Source: Pseudoxanthomonas jiangsuensis (GTDB taxonomy: Bacteria; Pseudomonadota; Gammaproteobacteria; Xanthomonadales; Xanthomonadaceae). Taken from it: a stretch of 64,000 nucleotides of DNA. Location of the stretch: NCBI RefSeq assembly GCF_010093185.1, contig NZ_PDWL01000009.1:1-64000 (forward strand). The letters are read 5' to 3'. Position numbers and translations under genes: made by a program. The notes under the pieces are model-generated. The model had not been told where the DNA came from. It made no database searches and was given only the letters and a program-made list of their open reading frames with translations. Numbering within the stretch: the stretch's first letter is position 1; each line of letters opens with the position of its first letter. Shown here in pieces: positions 9,695 through 17,247 of the stretch.

Positions 9695-10569
9695 AGCGTT
9701 CGCTCGCCGGCTGGCTGTTCGCCGGGCCCGCCCTGCTGGTGATCGGCCTGTTCTTCGGCCTGCCGGTGCTGTCGGCGCTGGCCCTGAGCCTGACCGACTT
9801 CGACCTGTACGCGCTGGCCGACATGCGCAACCTGCGCTTCGTAGCCCTGGACAACTACCTGGACCTGTTGCGCACGCCGATGTTCTGGAAGTCGCTGTGG
9901 AACACCAGCTACTTCGTGCTCGTCGGCGTGCCTTTGTCGGTGGCGGTGTCGCTGGGCGCGGCCCTTTTGCTGCACGCGCCGGTGGCGCGGTTCAAGGCCC
10001 TGTTCCGGACCGCGCTGTTCGCCCCGGTGGTGACCACCCTGGTGGCGGTGGCGGTGATCTGGCGCTATCTGTTCCACACCAGCTACGGCCTGGTGAACTG
10101 GGCGCTGGGGCATGTGGGGATCGCGCCGGTGGACTGGCTGGGCGACCCGCGCTGGGCGATGCCGACCATCATCCTGTTCGCGGTGTGGAAGAACTTCGGC
10201 TACAACATGGTGATCTTCCTGGCGGGCCTGCAGGCGATCCCGCAGGACCTGTACGAGGCCGCGCGGATCGACGGCGCCTCGCGCTGGCAGCAGCTGATCC
10301 ACATCACCCTGCCGCAGCTGGGACCGGTGCTGCTGGTGGTCGGGGTGATCACCGTGTCCGGCTACTTCCAGCTGTTCGCCGAGCCCTACGTGATGACCCG
10401 CGGCGATCCGTTGCAGAGCACGGTCAGCGTGCTGTACTTCATGTTCGAGGAAGGCTTCAAGTGGTGGAACCTGGGCCGGGCCTCGGCGGTGGCGTTCCTG
10501 CTGTTCCTGATCATCCTCGGCGCGACCACGGTGATGCTGCGGATCGGCCGCCGCAAGGAGCTGGTATGA
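9691..10569 (+). CDS. ABC sugar transporter permease (MalF/LacF type)
   Basis: A 292-residue inner-membrane permease with about six membrane helices. It starts at an ATG overlapping the preceding stop (ATGA). The EAA loop that docks the ATPase is seen in LYEAARIDGASRWQQLIHITLPQLGP. It pairs with the permease downstream. No ATP-binding subunit is encoded in the cluster, as in many CUT1 systems that share a common ATPase. Confidence 0.93.
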   Translation: MKRSLAGWLFAGPALLVIGLFFGLPVLSALALSLTDFDLYALADMRNLRFVALDNYLDLLRTPMFWKSLWNTSYFVLVGVPLSVAVSLGAALLLHAPVARFKALFRTALFAPVVTTLVAVAVIWRYLFHTSYGLVNWALGHVGIAPVDWLGDPRWAMPTIILFAVWKNFGYNMVIFLAGLQAIPQDLYEAARIDGASRWQQLIHITLPQLGPVLLVVGVITVSGYFQLFAEPYVMTRGDPLQSTVSVLYFMFEEGFKWWNLGRASAVAFLLFLIILGATTVMLRIGRRKELV

Positions 10570-10597
10570 ACGCCGGCACGGGCACGGAGGCGAGGCG

Positions 10598-11434
10598 ATG
10601 AGCCGCGAGGTCGGGCAGACGCGCTGGCACGCCTGGCTGGTCAACGGCACGCTGCTGGCGCTGGCCGCGGTCAGCCTGGCGCCGCTGCTGTGGATGGTGT
10701 CGGTGTCCTTCATGCCGGCCGGCGCGGCCAGCCGCTTCCCGCCGCCGTTGCTGCCCTCGGGCGCGACCCTGGCCAACTACGGCGAGCTGTTCGGCCGCAC
10801 CGGCATGGGCCGCAACTTCGCCAACAGCCTGCTGGTGTCCGGGGCGATCACGCTGGGCTCGCTGCTGGTCAACACCCTGGCCGGCTACGCCTTCGCCAAG
10901 CTGCGCTTCGCCGGGCGCGAGCGGGTGTTCCAGCTGCTGCTGGCGGCGTTGGTGATCCCGGCGCAGGTGGCGATGCTGCCGCTGTTCCTGCTGATGAAGC
11001 AGATCGGCCTGGTCAACAGCTACGGCGGGGTGGTGGTGCCGGCGCTGGCGTCGGTGTTCGGCATCTTCCTGGTGCGCCAGTACGCGCGCTCGATCCCGGA
11101 CGAACTGCTGGAGGCGGCGCGGATCGATGGGGCGGGGGAGTGGCGGATCTTCTTCTCGATCGTTTTGCCGATGCTCAAGCCGGTGCTGGTGACCCTGGCG
11201 ATCTTCACCTTCATGGCGGCCTGGAACGACTTCATGTGGCCGCTGATCGTGCTGACCGACCAGGAGCACTACACCCTGCCGGTGGCGTTGGCCTCGCTCT
11301 CGCGCGAGCACATCCAGGACGTGGAGATGATGATGGCCGGGGCGGTGGTGACGGTGATCCCGGTGCTGGCGCTGTTCCTGATGCTGCAGCGCTACTACAT
11401 CCAGGGTTTGTTGCTGGGCAGCGTCAAGGGGTGA
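10598..11434 (+). CDS. ABC sugar transporter permease (MalG type)
   Basis: A 278-residue inner-membrane permease with about six helices and the EAA motif LLEAARIDGAGEWRIFFSIVLP. It lies 28 bases after the first permease and starts after GGCGAGGCG. The ending YYIQGLLLGSVKG is characteristic of MalG-type partners. It completes the importer except for its ATPase. Confidence 0.93.
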   Translation: MSREVGQTRWHAWLVNGTLLALAAVSLAPLLWMVSVSFMPAGAASRFPPPLLPSGATLANYGELFGRTGMGRNFANSLLVSGAITLGSLLVNTLAGYAFAKLRFAGRERVFQLLLAALVIPAQVAMLPLFLLMKQIGLVNSYGGVVVPALASVFGIFLVRQYARSIPDELLEAARIDGAGEWRIFFSIVLPMLKPVLVTLAIFTFMAAWNDFMWPLIVLTDQEHYTLPVALASLSREHIQDVEMMMAGAVVTVIPVLALFLMLQRYYIQGLLLGSVKG

Positions 11435-11509
11435 GGTGGTGATGATGCGTTCGTGGTGGGTGGGCAGGGCAGGAGCGGAAGCCAAAGCGTCGGCGTGCAT
11501 GCGTGGCTC

Positions 11510-11621
11510 GAGGGTCGATGCGATGCCCCGGGCCGGGACACGCCGTGAATCCATCCCTGGAGGCTCGGATGCGCCATCCATGGCGCATACGGTCCCGGCC
11601 CGGGGCATCGCATCGACCCTC
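11510..11621 (-). repeat. Twin GGA-loop hairpin element A
   Basis: A perfect 30-base inverted repeat (11510-11539 with 11592-11621) encloses 52 bases. On the - strand the interior forms ATGCGCC-ATGGAT-GGCGCAT (11569-11588), a CCGAGC linker, and a short-stemmed hairpin with loop AGGGAT (loop 11553-11558). The layout of an outer stem with two ANGGAT loops is shared with the elements at 34566, 57269 and 57679. It lies between the sugar permease and the large glycosidase gene, antisense to both. Confidence 0.75.
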
Positions 11622-11669
11622 AATGAATGGTGGCGACCGGAGGGGAGGGGCAAAGGCGTCGCGAGCCCG

Positions 11670-14600
11670 ATGCTCTTCTTTGCCTCTTCGTTGGCCCGCA
11701 CCGTCGAAGCAACGACGGATGTCACGAGCCATGCCCCAAGCCATGCACGCGCCTTTGCTCTTGCTTTGACTTGCGCAATGGTCCAGCCAGCATTGGCCAT
11801 CGCCCAACCCCGCGTCCTGGATGACTTCGAAGACGCCTCCCCCTGGCGCGTGGTCGTCTCCAACCAGGTCAGCGGCACGATCCGGAAGGTCGAGGGCGCG
11901 CAGGGCGCGGCGCTGTGCCTGGACTACGACTTCAACGGCGTCTCCGGATACGCCGGCATCCAGCGCGACCTGCCGCTGGAATACCCGGAGAACTACCGCT
12001 TCGGCTTCCGCCTGCGCGGCGACTCGCCGGCCAACGATCTGCAGTTCAAGCTGGTCGACGCCAGCGGCGACAACGTCTGGTGGGTCAACCGGCCGAGGTA
12101 CGACTTCCCGCGGGAATGGGGCGAGGTTCGCTATCGCGCCCGGCACATCTCCAAGGCCTGGGGCCCGGATCCGGACAAGACCCTGCGCCGCAGCGCCAGG
12201 CTCGAGTTCACCGTCTACAACAACGCCGGCGGCCGCGGCAGCGTCTGCTTCGACACGTTGACCTTCGAACCGCTGCCGCCCGATCCGGCCACGCCGCCGG
12301 CGGCCGTCGCCGCCGAGGCCAGTGCCTCGCCGGCCACCGCCGTCCATGCGATCGACGGCGATCGCGGCAGCGCATGGAAGGCCAGCGGACGCCAGCGCCT
12401 GCTGCTGGACCTGGGCCAGGTGCGCGAGTTCGGCGGCCTGGTCCTGCGCTGGACGGACGCCCGCCAGCGCCCCGCGCGCTATTCCATCGTGCTGGAGGAC
12501 GCATCCGGAAACTGGCAGGAGGTGCGCAAGGTCGAGCACGGCGGCGGCGACACCGACTGGATCGCCCTGCCCGAGGCGGAGAGCCGACGCATCGCCCTGG
12601 CGTTCGACGGCGGCCGCTATGCGCTGGCCGAGGCCACGGTGCAGCCGCTGGCGTTCTCCGCGCACCCGAACGACTTCATCGAGGCCGTGGCTGCGGACCT
12701 GCCGCGCGGCTGGCTGCCGCGCGGATTCAGCGGGCAGCAGCCGTACTGGACCATCGTCGGCATCGATGGCGGCCTGGAACAGGGGCTGGTCGGCGAGGAC
12801 GGCGCGGTCGAGGTCGGGCGCGGCGGCTTCAGCATCGAACCGTTCGTGCTGGCCGATGGCCGCCTGTACAGCTGGGCGGACGTGCAGCCGCGGCAGTCGC
12901 TGCCCGAAGAAGGCCTGCCGATGCCGCAGGTGACCTGGACGCGCAAGGAAGGCGCGGGACAGGCCGACGTTCCGCTGCAGCTCCAGGCCTTCGCCCAGGG
13001 CACGGCGCAGGACTCGCAGCTGGTGGCGCGCTACCGGCTGCACAACCCGCACGACGGCCCGCGCGACTACACCCTGGCGCTGGCGATCCGGCCTTTGCAG
13101 GTCAACCCGCCCAGCCAGTTCCTCAACACCGTCGGCGGCGTCAGCAGGATCGGGTCGCTGGCGATCGCCGATCGCACGGTGAGCGTGGACGGCAAGCCGC
13201 GCGTGTTCGCCACGGACGCGCCGGATGCCGCCTTCGCCACCGCGTTCGATGCCGGCCTGGAGGTGATGCGCCTGGCCTCGGGCGACATCCCGGCGCAGGC
13301 GGCGGTGGAGGATCCCACCGGCCTGGCCTCGGGCATGCTGCTCTACCGCTGGCGGCTGGGGCCGGGCGAGAGCCGTGAGGTGGCGCTGGTCGTGCCTTTG
13401 AGCGGTGCGCAGGCGATGCCGGCCGGCTTCGATGCCGGCCTCGCCCAGGCCGCCGCCGAGGCGATGTGGCGCGACAAGCTCGGCCAGGTGCGGCTGCGGC
13501 TGCCGCCGCAGGGCCGCGCGTTCGCCGACACCGTGCGCACCGCGTTGGGCCACATGCTGGTCTCGCGGGTGGGCCCGAGCCTGCAGCCGGGCACGCGCTC
13601 CTATTCGCGCAGCTGGATCCGCGACGGGGCGATGATCTCCGAGGGCCTGTTGCGCCTAGGCCGGCCGGAAGTGGTGCGCGAGTACCTGGAGTGGTACGCG
13701 CCCTACCAGTTCGAGAACGGCAAGGTGCCGTGCTGCGTGGACGCGCGCGGCAGCGATCCGGTGCCGGAGAACGACAGCCACGGCGAACTGGTGTTCAACA
13801 TCGCCGAGTACTGGCGCTACACCGGCGACCGCGCGTTCCTGGAGCGGATGTGGCCGCACGTGCGCGGCGCGTTCGACTACATGGAGCAGCTGCGCGCCAG
13901 CGAGCGCACTGCGGCCAACCGCAGGCTCGATCCGGCCTTCTACGGGATGATGCCGGTATCGATCAGCCACGAAGGCTATTCGGCCAAGCCGATGCACTCG
14001 TACTGGGACAACTTCTGGGCCCTGCGCGGCTACAAGGACGCGGTGGAGATCGCCGAAGCGCTGGGCAAGGCCGCGGACGCACGACGGATGGCGAAGGCGC
14101 GCGACCAGTTCCGTGCCGACCTGGGCGCCTCGTTGCGTGCGGCCACCAGTCGCCATGGCATCGACTACCTGCCGGGCGCGGCCGAGCTGGGCGACTTCGA
14201 CCCGACCTCGACCACCATCGCCCTGGCGCCCGGCGGCGAGCAGGACTGGCTGCCGCGCGACCTGCTGGAGAACACCTTCGAGCGCTACTGGCGCGAGTTC
14301 GTGCAGCGCCGCGATGGAACCCGCGAGTGGAAGGACTACACCCCGTACGAATGGCGCAACGTGGCCGCGTTCGTGCGCCTGGGCTGGCGCGAGCGCGCCT
14401 GGGAGGCGACGGAGTATTTCTTCGACGACCGCGCGCCGCAGCCCTGGAACCAGTGGGCCGAGGTGGTCTCGCGCACCCCGCGCACGCCGTTCTTCGTCGG
14501 CGACCTGCCGCACGCCTGGGTGGCCTCCGACTTCCTGCGCTCGGCGCTGGACATGTTCGCCTACCGCCGCGAGCGCGACGACAGCCTGGTGCTGGCCGCC

Positions 14601-14876
14601 GGCGTGCCTTTGGACTGGCTGGGCGGCGAGGGCATCGCGGTCGAAGGCCTGCACACCCCGCACGGGCGGCTGGGCTACGCGCTGCACCGTACCGGCGGCG
14701 AACTGCGGCTGGACGTCGCCGCCGACGCCGGCCTGCCGCCGGGCGGGCTGGTACTGCCGTGGCCGTATCCGGGCATGCCGGGCGCGACCACGATCGATGG
14801 CAACGCCGCCGCCTGGAAGGATGGGGAGTTGCGGATCAGTCGGCCGGGCGCGCGGGTCGTCATCGCCGTGCCCTAG
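11670..14876 (+). CDS. Secreted multidomain glycoside hydrolase with F5/8-type domain
   Basis: About 1068 residues. After a hydrophobic export segment ending PALAIAQ come a jelly-roll carbohydrate-binding-like domain (VLDDFEDASPW to SVCFDTLTF), a discoidin/F5-8-like domain (SPATAVHAIDGDRGSAWKAS), a beta-sandwich domain, and an (alpha/alpha)6 toroid with YSRSWIRDGAMISEGLLRLG, ENDSHGELVFNIAEYWRYTGD and HSYWDNFWALRGYKDA. DSHGE is a plausible acid site by analogy with other toroid glycosidases. I cannot name the CAZy family. The start is uncertain: ATG 11670 gives a long n-region, whereas ATG 11719 gives a textbook signal peptide but in another frame. Position after the importer suggests it processes the same glycan. 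Confidence 0.8.
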   Translation: MLFFASSLARTVEATTDVTSHAPSHARAFALALTCAMVQPALAIAQPRVLDDFEDASPWRVVVSNQVSGTIRKVEGAQGAALCLDYDFNGVSGYAGIQRDLPLEYPENYRFGFRLRGDSPANDLQFKLVDASGDNVWWVNRPRYDFPREWGEVRYRARHISKAWGPDPDKTLRRSARLEFTVYNNAGGRGSVCFDTLTFEPLPPDPATPPAAVAAEASASPATAVHAIDGDRGSAWKASGRQRLLLDLGQVREFGGLVLRWTDARQRPARYSIVLEDASGNWQEVRKVEHGGGDTDWIALPEAESRRIALAFDGGRYALAEATVQPLAFSAHPNDFIEAVAADLPRGWLPRGFSGQQPYWTIVGIDGGLEQGLVGEDGAVEVGRGGFSIEPFVLADGRLYSWADVQPRQSLPEEGLPMPQVTWTRKEGAGQADVPLQLQAFAQGTAQDSQLVARYRLHNPHDGPRDYTLALAIRPLQVNPPSQFLNTVGGVSRIGSLAIADRTVSVDGKPRVFATDAPDAAFATAFDAGLEVMRLASGDIPAQAAVEDPTGLASGMLLYRWRLGPGESREVALVVPLSGAQAMPAGFDAGLAQAAAEAMWRDKLGQVRLRLPPQGRAFADTVRTALGHMLVSRVGPSLQPGTRSYSRSWIRDGAMISEGLLRLGRPEVVREYLEWYAPYQFENGKVPCCVDARGSDPVPENDSHGELVFNIAEYWRYTGDRAFLERMWPHVRGAFDYMEQLRASERTAANRRLDPAFYGMMPVSISHEGYSAKPMHSYWDNFWALRGYKDAVEIAEALGKAADARRMAKARDQFRADLGASLRAATSRHGIDYLPGAAELGDFDPTSTTIALAPGGEQDWLPRDLLENTFERYWREFVQRRDGTREWKDYTPYEWRNVAAFVRLGWRERAWEATEYFFDDRAPQPWNQWAEVVSRTPRTPFFVGDLPHAWVASDFLRSALDMFAYRRERDDSLVLAAGVPLDWLGGEGIAVEGLHTPHGRLGYALHRTGGELRLDVAADAGLPPGGLVLPWPYPGMPGATTIDGNAAAWKDGELRISRPGARVVIAVP

Positions 14877-14885
14877 AACGCCTGT

Positions 14886-14992
14886 TGTAGGAGCCGGCCT
14901 TGCCGGCGACCGTGGAGACGGACGCATCGATGGCGCCCGGTTTCACGCAGACGCTCCCGCCATGGCGGTCGCCGGCAAGACCGGCTCCTACA
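14886..14992. repeat. GTAG-type REP pair, copy 1 (107 bases)
   Basis: The ends TGTAGGAGCCGG and CCGGCTCCTACA are inverted. Each end forms its own hairpin around GCCGGCCTTGCCGGC, and the centre carries a conserved segment with TTTCACGCAGACGC. It is the same length as the copies at 34727 and 57456. GTAG-headed palindromes of this kind are REP sequences mobilised by RAYT transposases in related bacteria. It lies between convergent genes. Confidence 0.85.
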
Positions 14993-15004
14993 CGGCGCCA
15001 GGCC

Positions 15005-17014
15005 TCAGCGCCAGATCCGGACCTGTTCGGCCTCGGCGCGCTGCATCGGCTGGCCGGCCTTGCAGCCGTACGCGGTGCCGAACGCCGGCAGGTTGGACAG
15101 CGGCACGTTGCTGCGCAGGAGGCCGGGGGCGTGGATGTCGGCGGTCAGGCGCTCGGTGGCGGCATTGGCCGCCAGCTGCTGGCCCCACAGCCGCGACCAG
15201 GCGCGGAAGAAGGACTGCTGGTCGGCCGGCTTGGCCCCGGGATTGGCCTTGGCGTACGCCTCCAGCGCCAGCTCCAGGCCGGCCAGGTCGGCCAGGCTCT
15301 CGTCCTTGACCAGGCTGCCGTTGACCTTGGCCCCGCGCAAGCCGGGGTAGTCGTAGGCGGCGAACTGGTTGGCCACGCGCTCGCCCAGCTGCAGCCAGGC
15401 GCTCTTGTCGGCCGGGGTCCACCAGCTGCGCAGTTCGCCGCGGGCGTCGACCAGCGCGCCCTTGGCGTCCACCGCGCGGGTGAGCTGGTTGCCGACCAGC
15501 GCGCCGTAGCCGCCGTACACCACGGCCGGGTCGGCGACGTCGAACACCGGCGGCTGCAGCACCGCGGCGGTGACGATGATCCGGTTCTGGGCGATGTCGT
15601 AGGCCAGCGCCGGCTGCTGCGGCAAAACGTCCCAGCGGCGGTCCGCATTGCCCTTGCCGATCCGCTTCATCTCCTCACGGTGGCGCCAGGTCGAGGCGAT
15701 CAGGATGTTGCCGCCGAAGCTGCCGCGGCCCATCGGCTGCACGCTGTAGTCCAGGTCGCGGCGCGGGGTGCCGATCTCGATCTTGACCGCGTCCAGCTTG
15801 GCCTTGGCCTCGGCCTTGGCTTCGGCGCTGAGCCAGGTGTTGCGCTCGACCGCGGCGATCTGGGCCTCGCGGATCTCGTCCACCACCACGCCGGCGCGGC
15901 GGCGCTCCTCGGAGGTCAGGTAGCGGGCGGCGTACTCGCGGCCGAGCATCGGGCCGGCGGCGGTGTTGATCGCCTCCAGCACCTGCTGCCAGCGCGGCGC
16001 CGGCGCGGCCTGGCCGGCCAGGACCTGGCCGCGGAAGCCGAAGCTGGCGTCGCGGAAGCTCTTGGACAGATACGGCGCCATCGCGTCGCCCACCCGCCAG
16101 CGCAGGTAGGCCTTCCACTGCTCGGGCTTGACCCGGTTGACCATCGCGTCCAGTTCGGCGAACAGGGTCGGGTCGGGCAGGGACACCAGGTCGTCCTTCA
16201 CTCCCTGCGCCTCGAGGAACTTGTCCAGCTGCAGGTTGCGGTAGCTCTTGGTGACGTTGGCCACCGGCACCGGGACGTAGGTGCGGAAGGGATTGTTGAG
16301 GTCGGCCACCGACTGCGACTTGCGGGCGATGGCGGTCTCGATCTCGATCACCGCGCCGGCGTCGGCGTCCAGCCGCGCCTGCGGAGTGCCGGTCAGGGCC
16401 AGGACCTGCCTGACGTAGTTACGGTAGCGGCCCATCAGCGCCTGGGTGTCGGCGTCATTTCGGGTGTAGAAGGCCGGGTCGGGCAGGCCCATGCCGCCCT
16501 GCATGAAGTAGCCGATGTGGCGGTCCAGCGCCTTCAGGTCCACGTCCGGGGCGAAGTTGAACGCCACCGGGATGCCGACCTGGTGCAGGGCGGCGATCGC
16601 GGCCGGCACGTCCTTGGCGCGCTTGATCGCGTCGATCCGGGTCAGCAGGGGCGCGATCGGCTTGCTGCCGTCGGCCTCGACCGCGGCTTCGTCCAGGCCG
16701 CTGGCCCAGAAGTCGCCCAGGCGGGTCTGCACTTCGTTCTGGGGCGAGGCCATGGCCGCGTCGAGCAGCTCGCGCTGCTGGCGCTGGGCCAGCTCGGCCA
16801 GCTGGCCCAGGGCGCTGACGCTGCCGTCGACCGGCACCGGGTTGGCCTTGAGCCAGTCGGCGTTGGCCTGGGCGTAGAAGTCGGTGCACTGCGGGGTGAC
16901 CGCGGGGGTGCGGCTGCTGGAGCGCTTGCGCTGGGCGTCGGCATCGGCGCTGGAGAGCGCGGCGAGCAGGCCGAGGCCGAGGGCGAGGACGAGCGGGCGG
17001 GGCGTAGGCGTCAT
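15005..17014 (-). CDS. M13 (neprilysin-like) peptidase homologue lacking the zinc motif
   Basis: A 669-residue exported protein. The ATG at 17014 opens a signal peptide ending ADADAQ. It matches M13/PepO peptidases throughout, including CTDFYAQANADWLKANPVP, VLQPPVFDVADPAVVYGGYGALVG and the C-terminal NLPAFGTAYGCKAGQPM. The position of the catalytic HExxH helix reads NQLTR, while the neighbour at 17248 has HEMTH there. The downstream ENxAD motif is changed to ESLAD. It is therefore predicted to be inactive as a metallopeptidase. The Arg/Ser-rich stretch after the signal is unusual. It follows the active paralogue in the same direction, so the pair probably arose by duplication. Confidence 0.9.
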   Translation of the reverse strand: MTPTPRPLVLALGLGLLAALSSADADAQRKRSSSRTPAVTPQCTDFYAQANADWLKANPVPVDGSVSALGQLAELAQRQQRELLDAAMASPQNEVQTRLGDFWASGLDEAAVEADGSKPIAPLLTRIDAIKRAKDVPAAIAALHQVGIPVAFNFAPDVDLKALDRHIGYFMQGGMGLPDPAFYTRNDADTQALMGRYRNYVRQVLALTGTPQARLDADAGAVIEIETAIARKSQSVADLNNPFRTYVPVPVANVTKSYRNLQLDKFLEAQGVKDDLVSLPDPTLFAELDAMVNRVKPEQWKAYLRWRVGDAMAPYLSKSFRDASFGFRGQVLAGQAAPAPRWQQVLEAINTAAGPMLGREYAARYLTSEERRRAGVVVDEIREAQIAAVERNTWLSAEAKAEAKAKLDAVKIEIGTPRRDLDYSVQPMGRGSFGGNILIASTWRHREEMKRIGKGNADRRWDVLPQQPALAYDIAQNRIIVTAAVLQPPVFDVADPAVVYGGYGALVGNQLTRAVDAKGALVDARGELRSWWTPADKSAWLQLGERVANQFAAYDYPGLRGAKVNGSLVKDESLADLAGLELALEAYAKANPGAKPADQQSFFRAWSRLWGQQLAANAATERLTADIHAPGLLRSNVPLSNLPAFGTAYGCKAGQPMQRAEAEQVRIWR

Positions 17015-17126
17015 CGGGGGAATGGGCGCGTCGGAAGGTCGCGGGAGTGTAGCAAGGCCGTTCCCGCGAGCCTGTATGCGGAGGCGCTTTTCCCGGCGAA
17101 ATGTGAATGGATGCCGGTGAAGCAAG

Positions 17127-17164
17127 GCAAAGGCGCGGGGTCCCGGCGTGCGCCGTGACGACGG
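17127..17164. repeat. Diverged solo copy of the GTCCC-type palindrome
   Basis: GTCCCGGCGTGCGCCGTGAC followed by GACGG, with GCAAAGGC before it, matches the arms of the composite repeat at 57405-57607 (GTCCCCGCCTGCGCGGGGAC plus GATGG, with GCAAAG before it). It is one arm only. It lies between the two M13 genes. Confidence 0.55.
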
Positions 17165-17191
17165 GAGGGAAACTCGGGCTATGCGGGCGGG

Positions 17192-17223
17192 AAAAAGCGA
17201 GGCCCGGACATGCCGGGCCTCGC
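17192..17223 (-). terminator. Rho-independent terminator of the active M13 gene
   Basis: On the - strand an 11-base stem, GCGAGGCCCGG with CCGGGCCTCGC, is followed directly by TTTTTC. It lies 25 bases past the stop at 17248. It should separate the two M13 genes transcriptionally. Confidence 0.9.
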
Positions 17224-17247
17224 GGGGTGCTGCAGCGCGGTGGCCGC

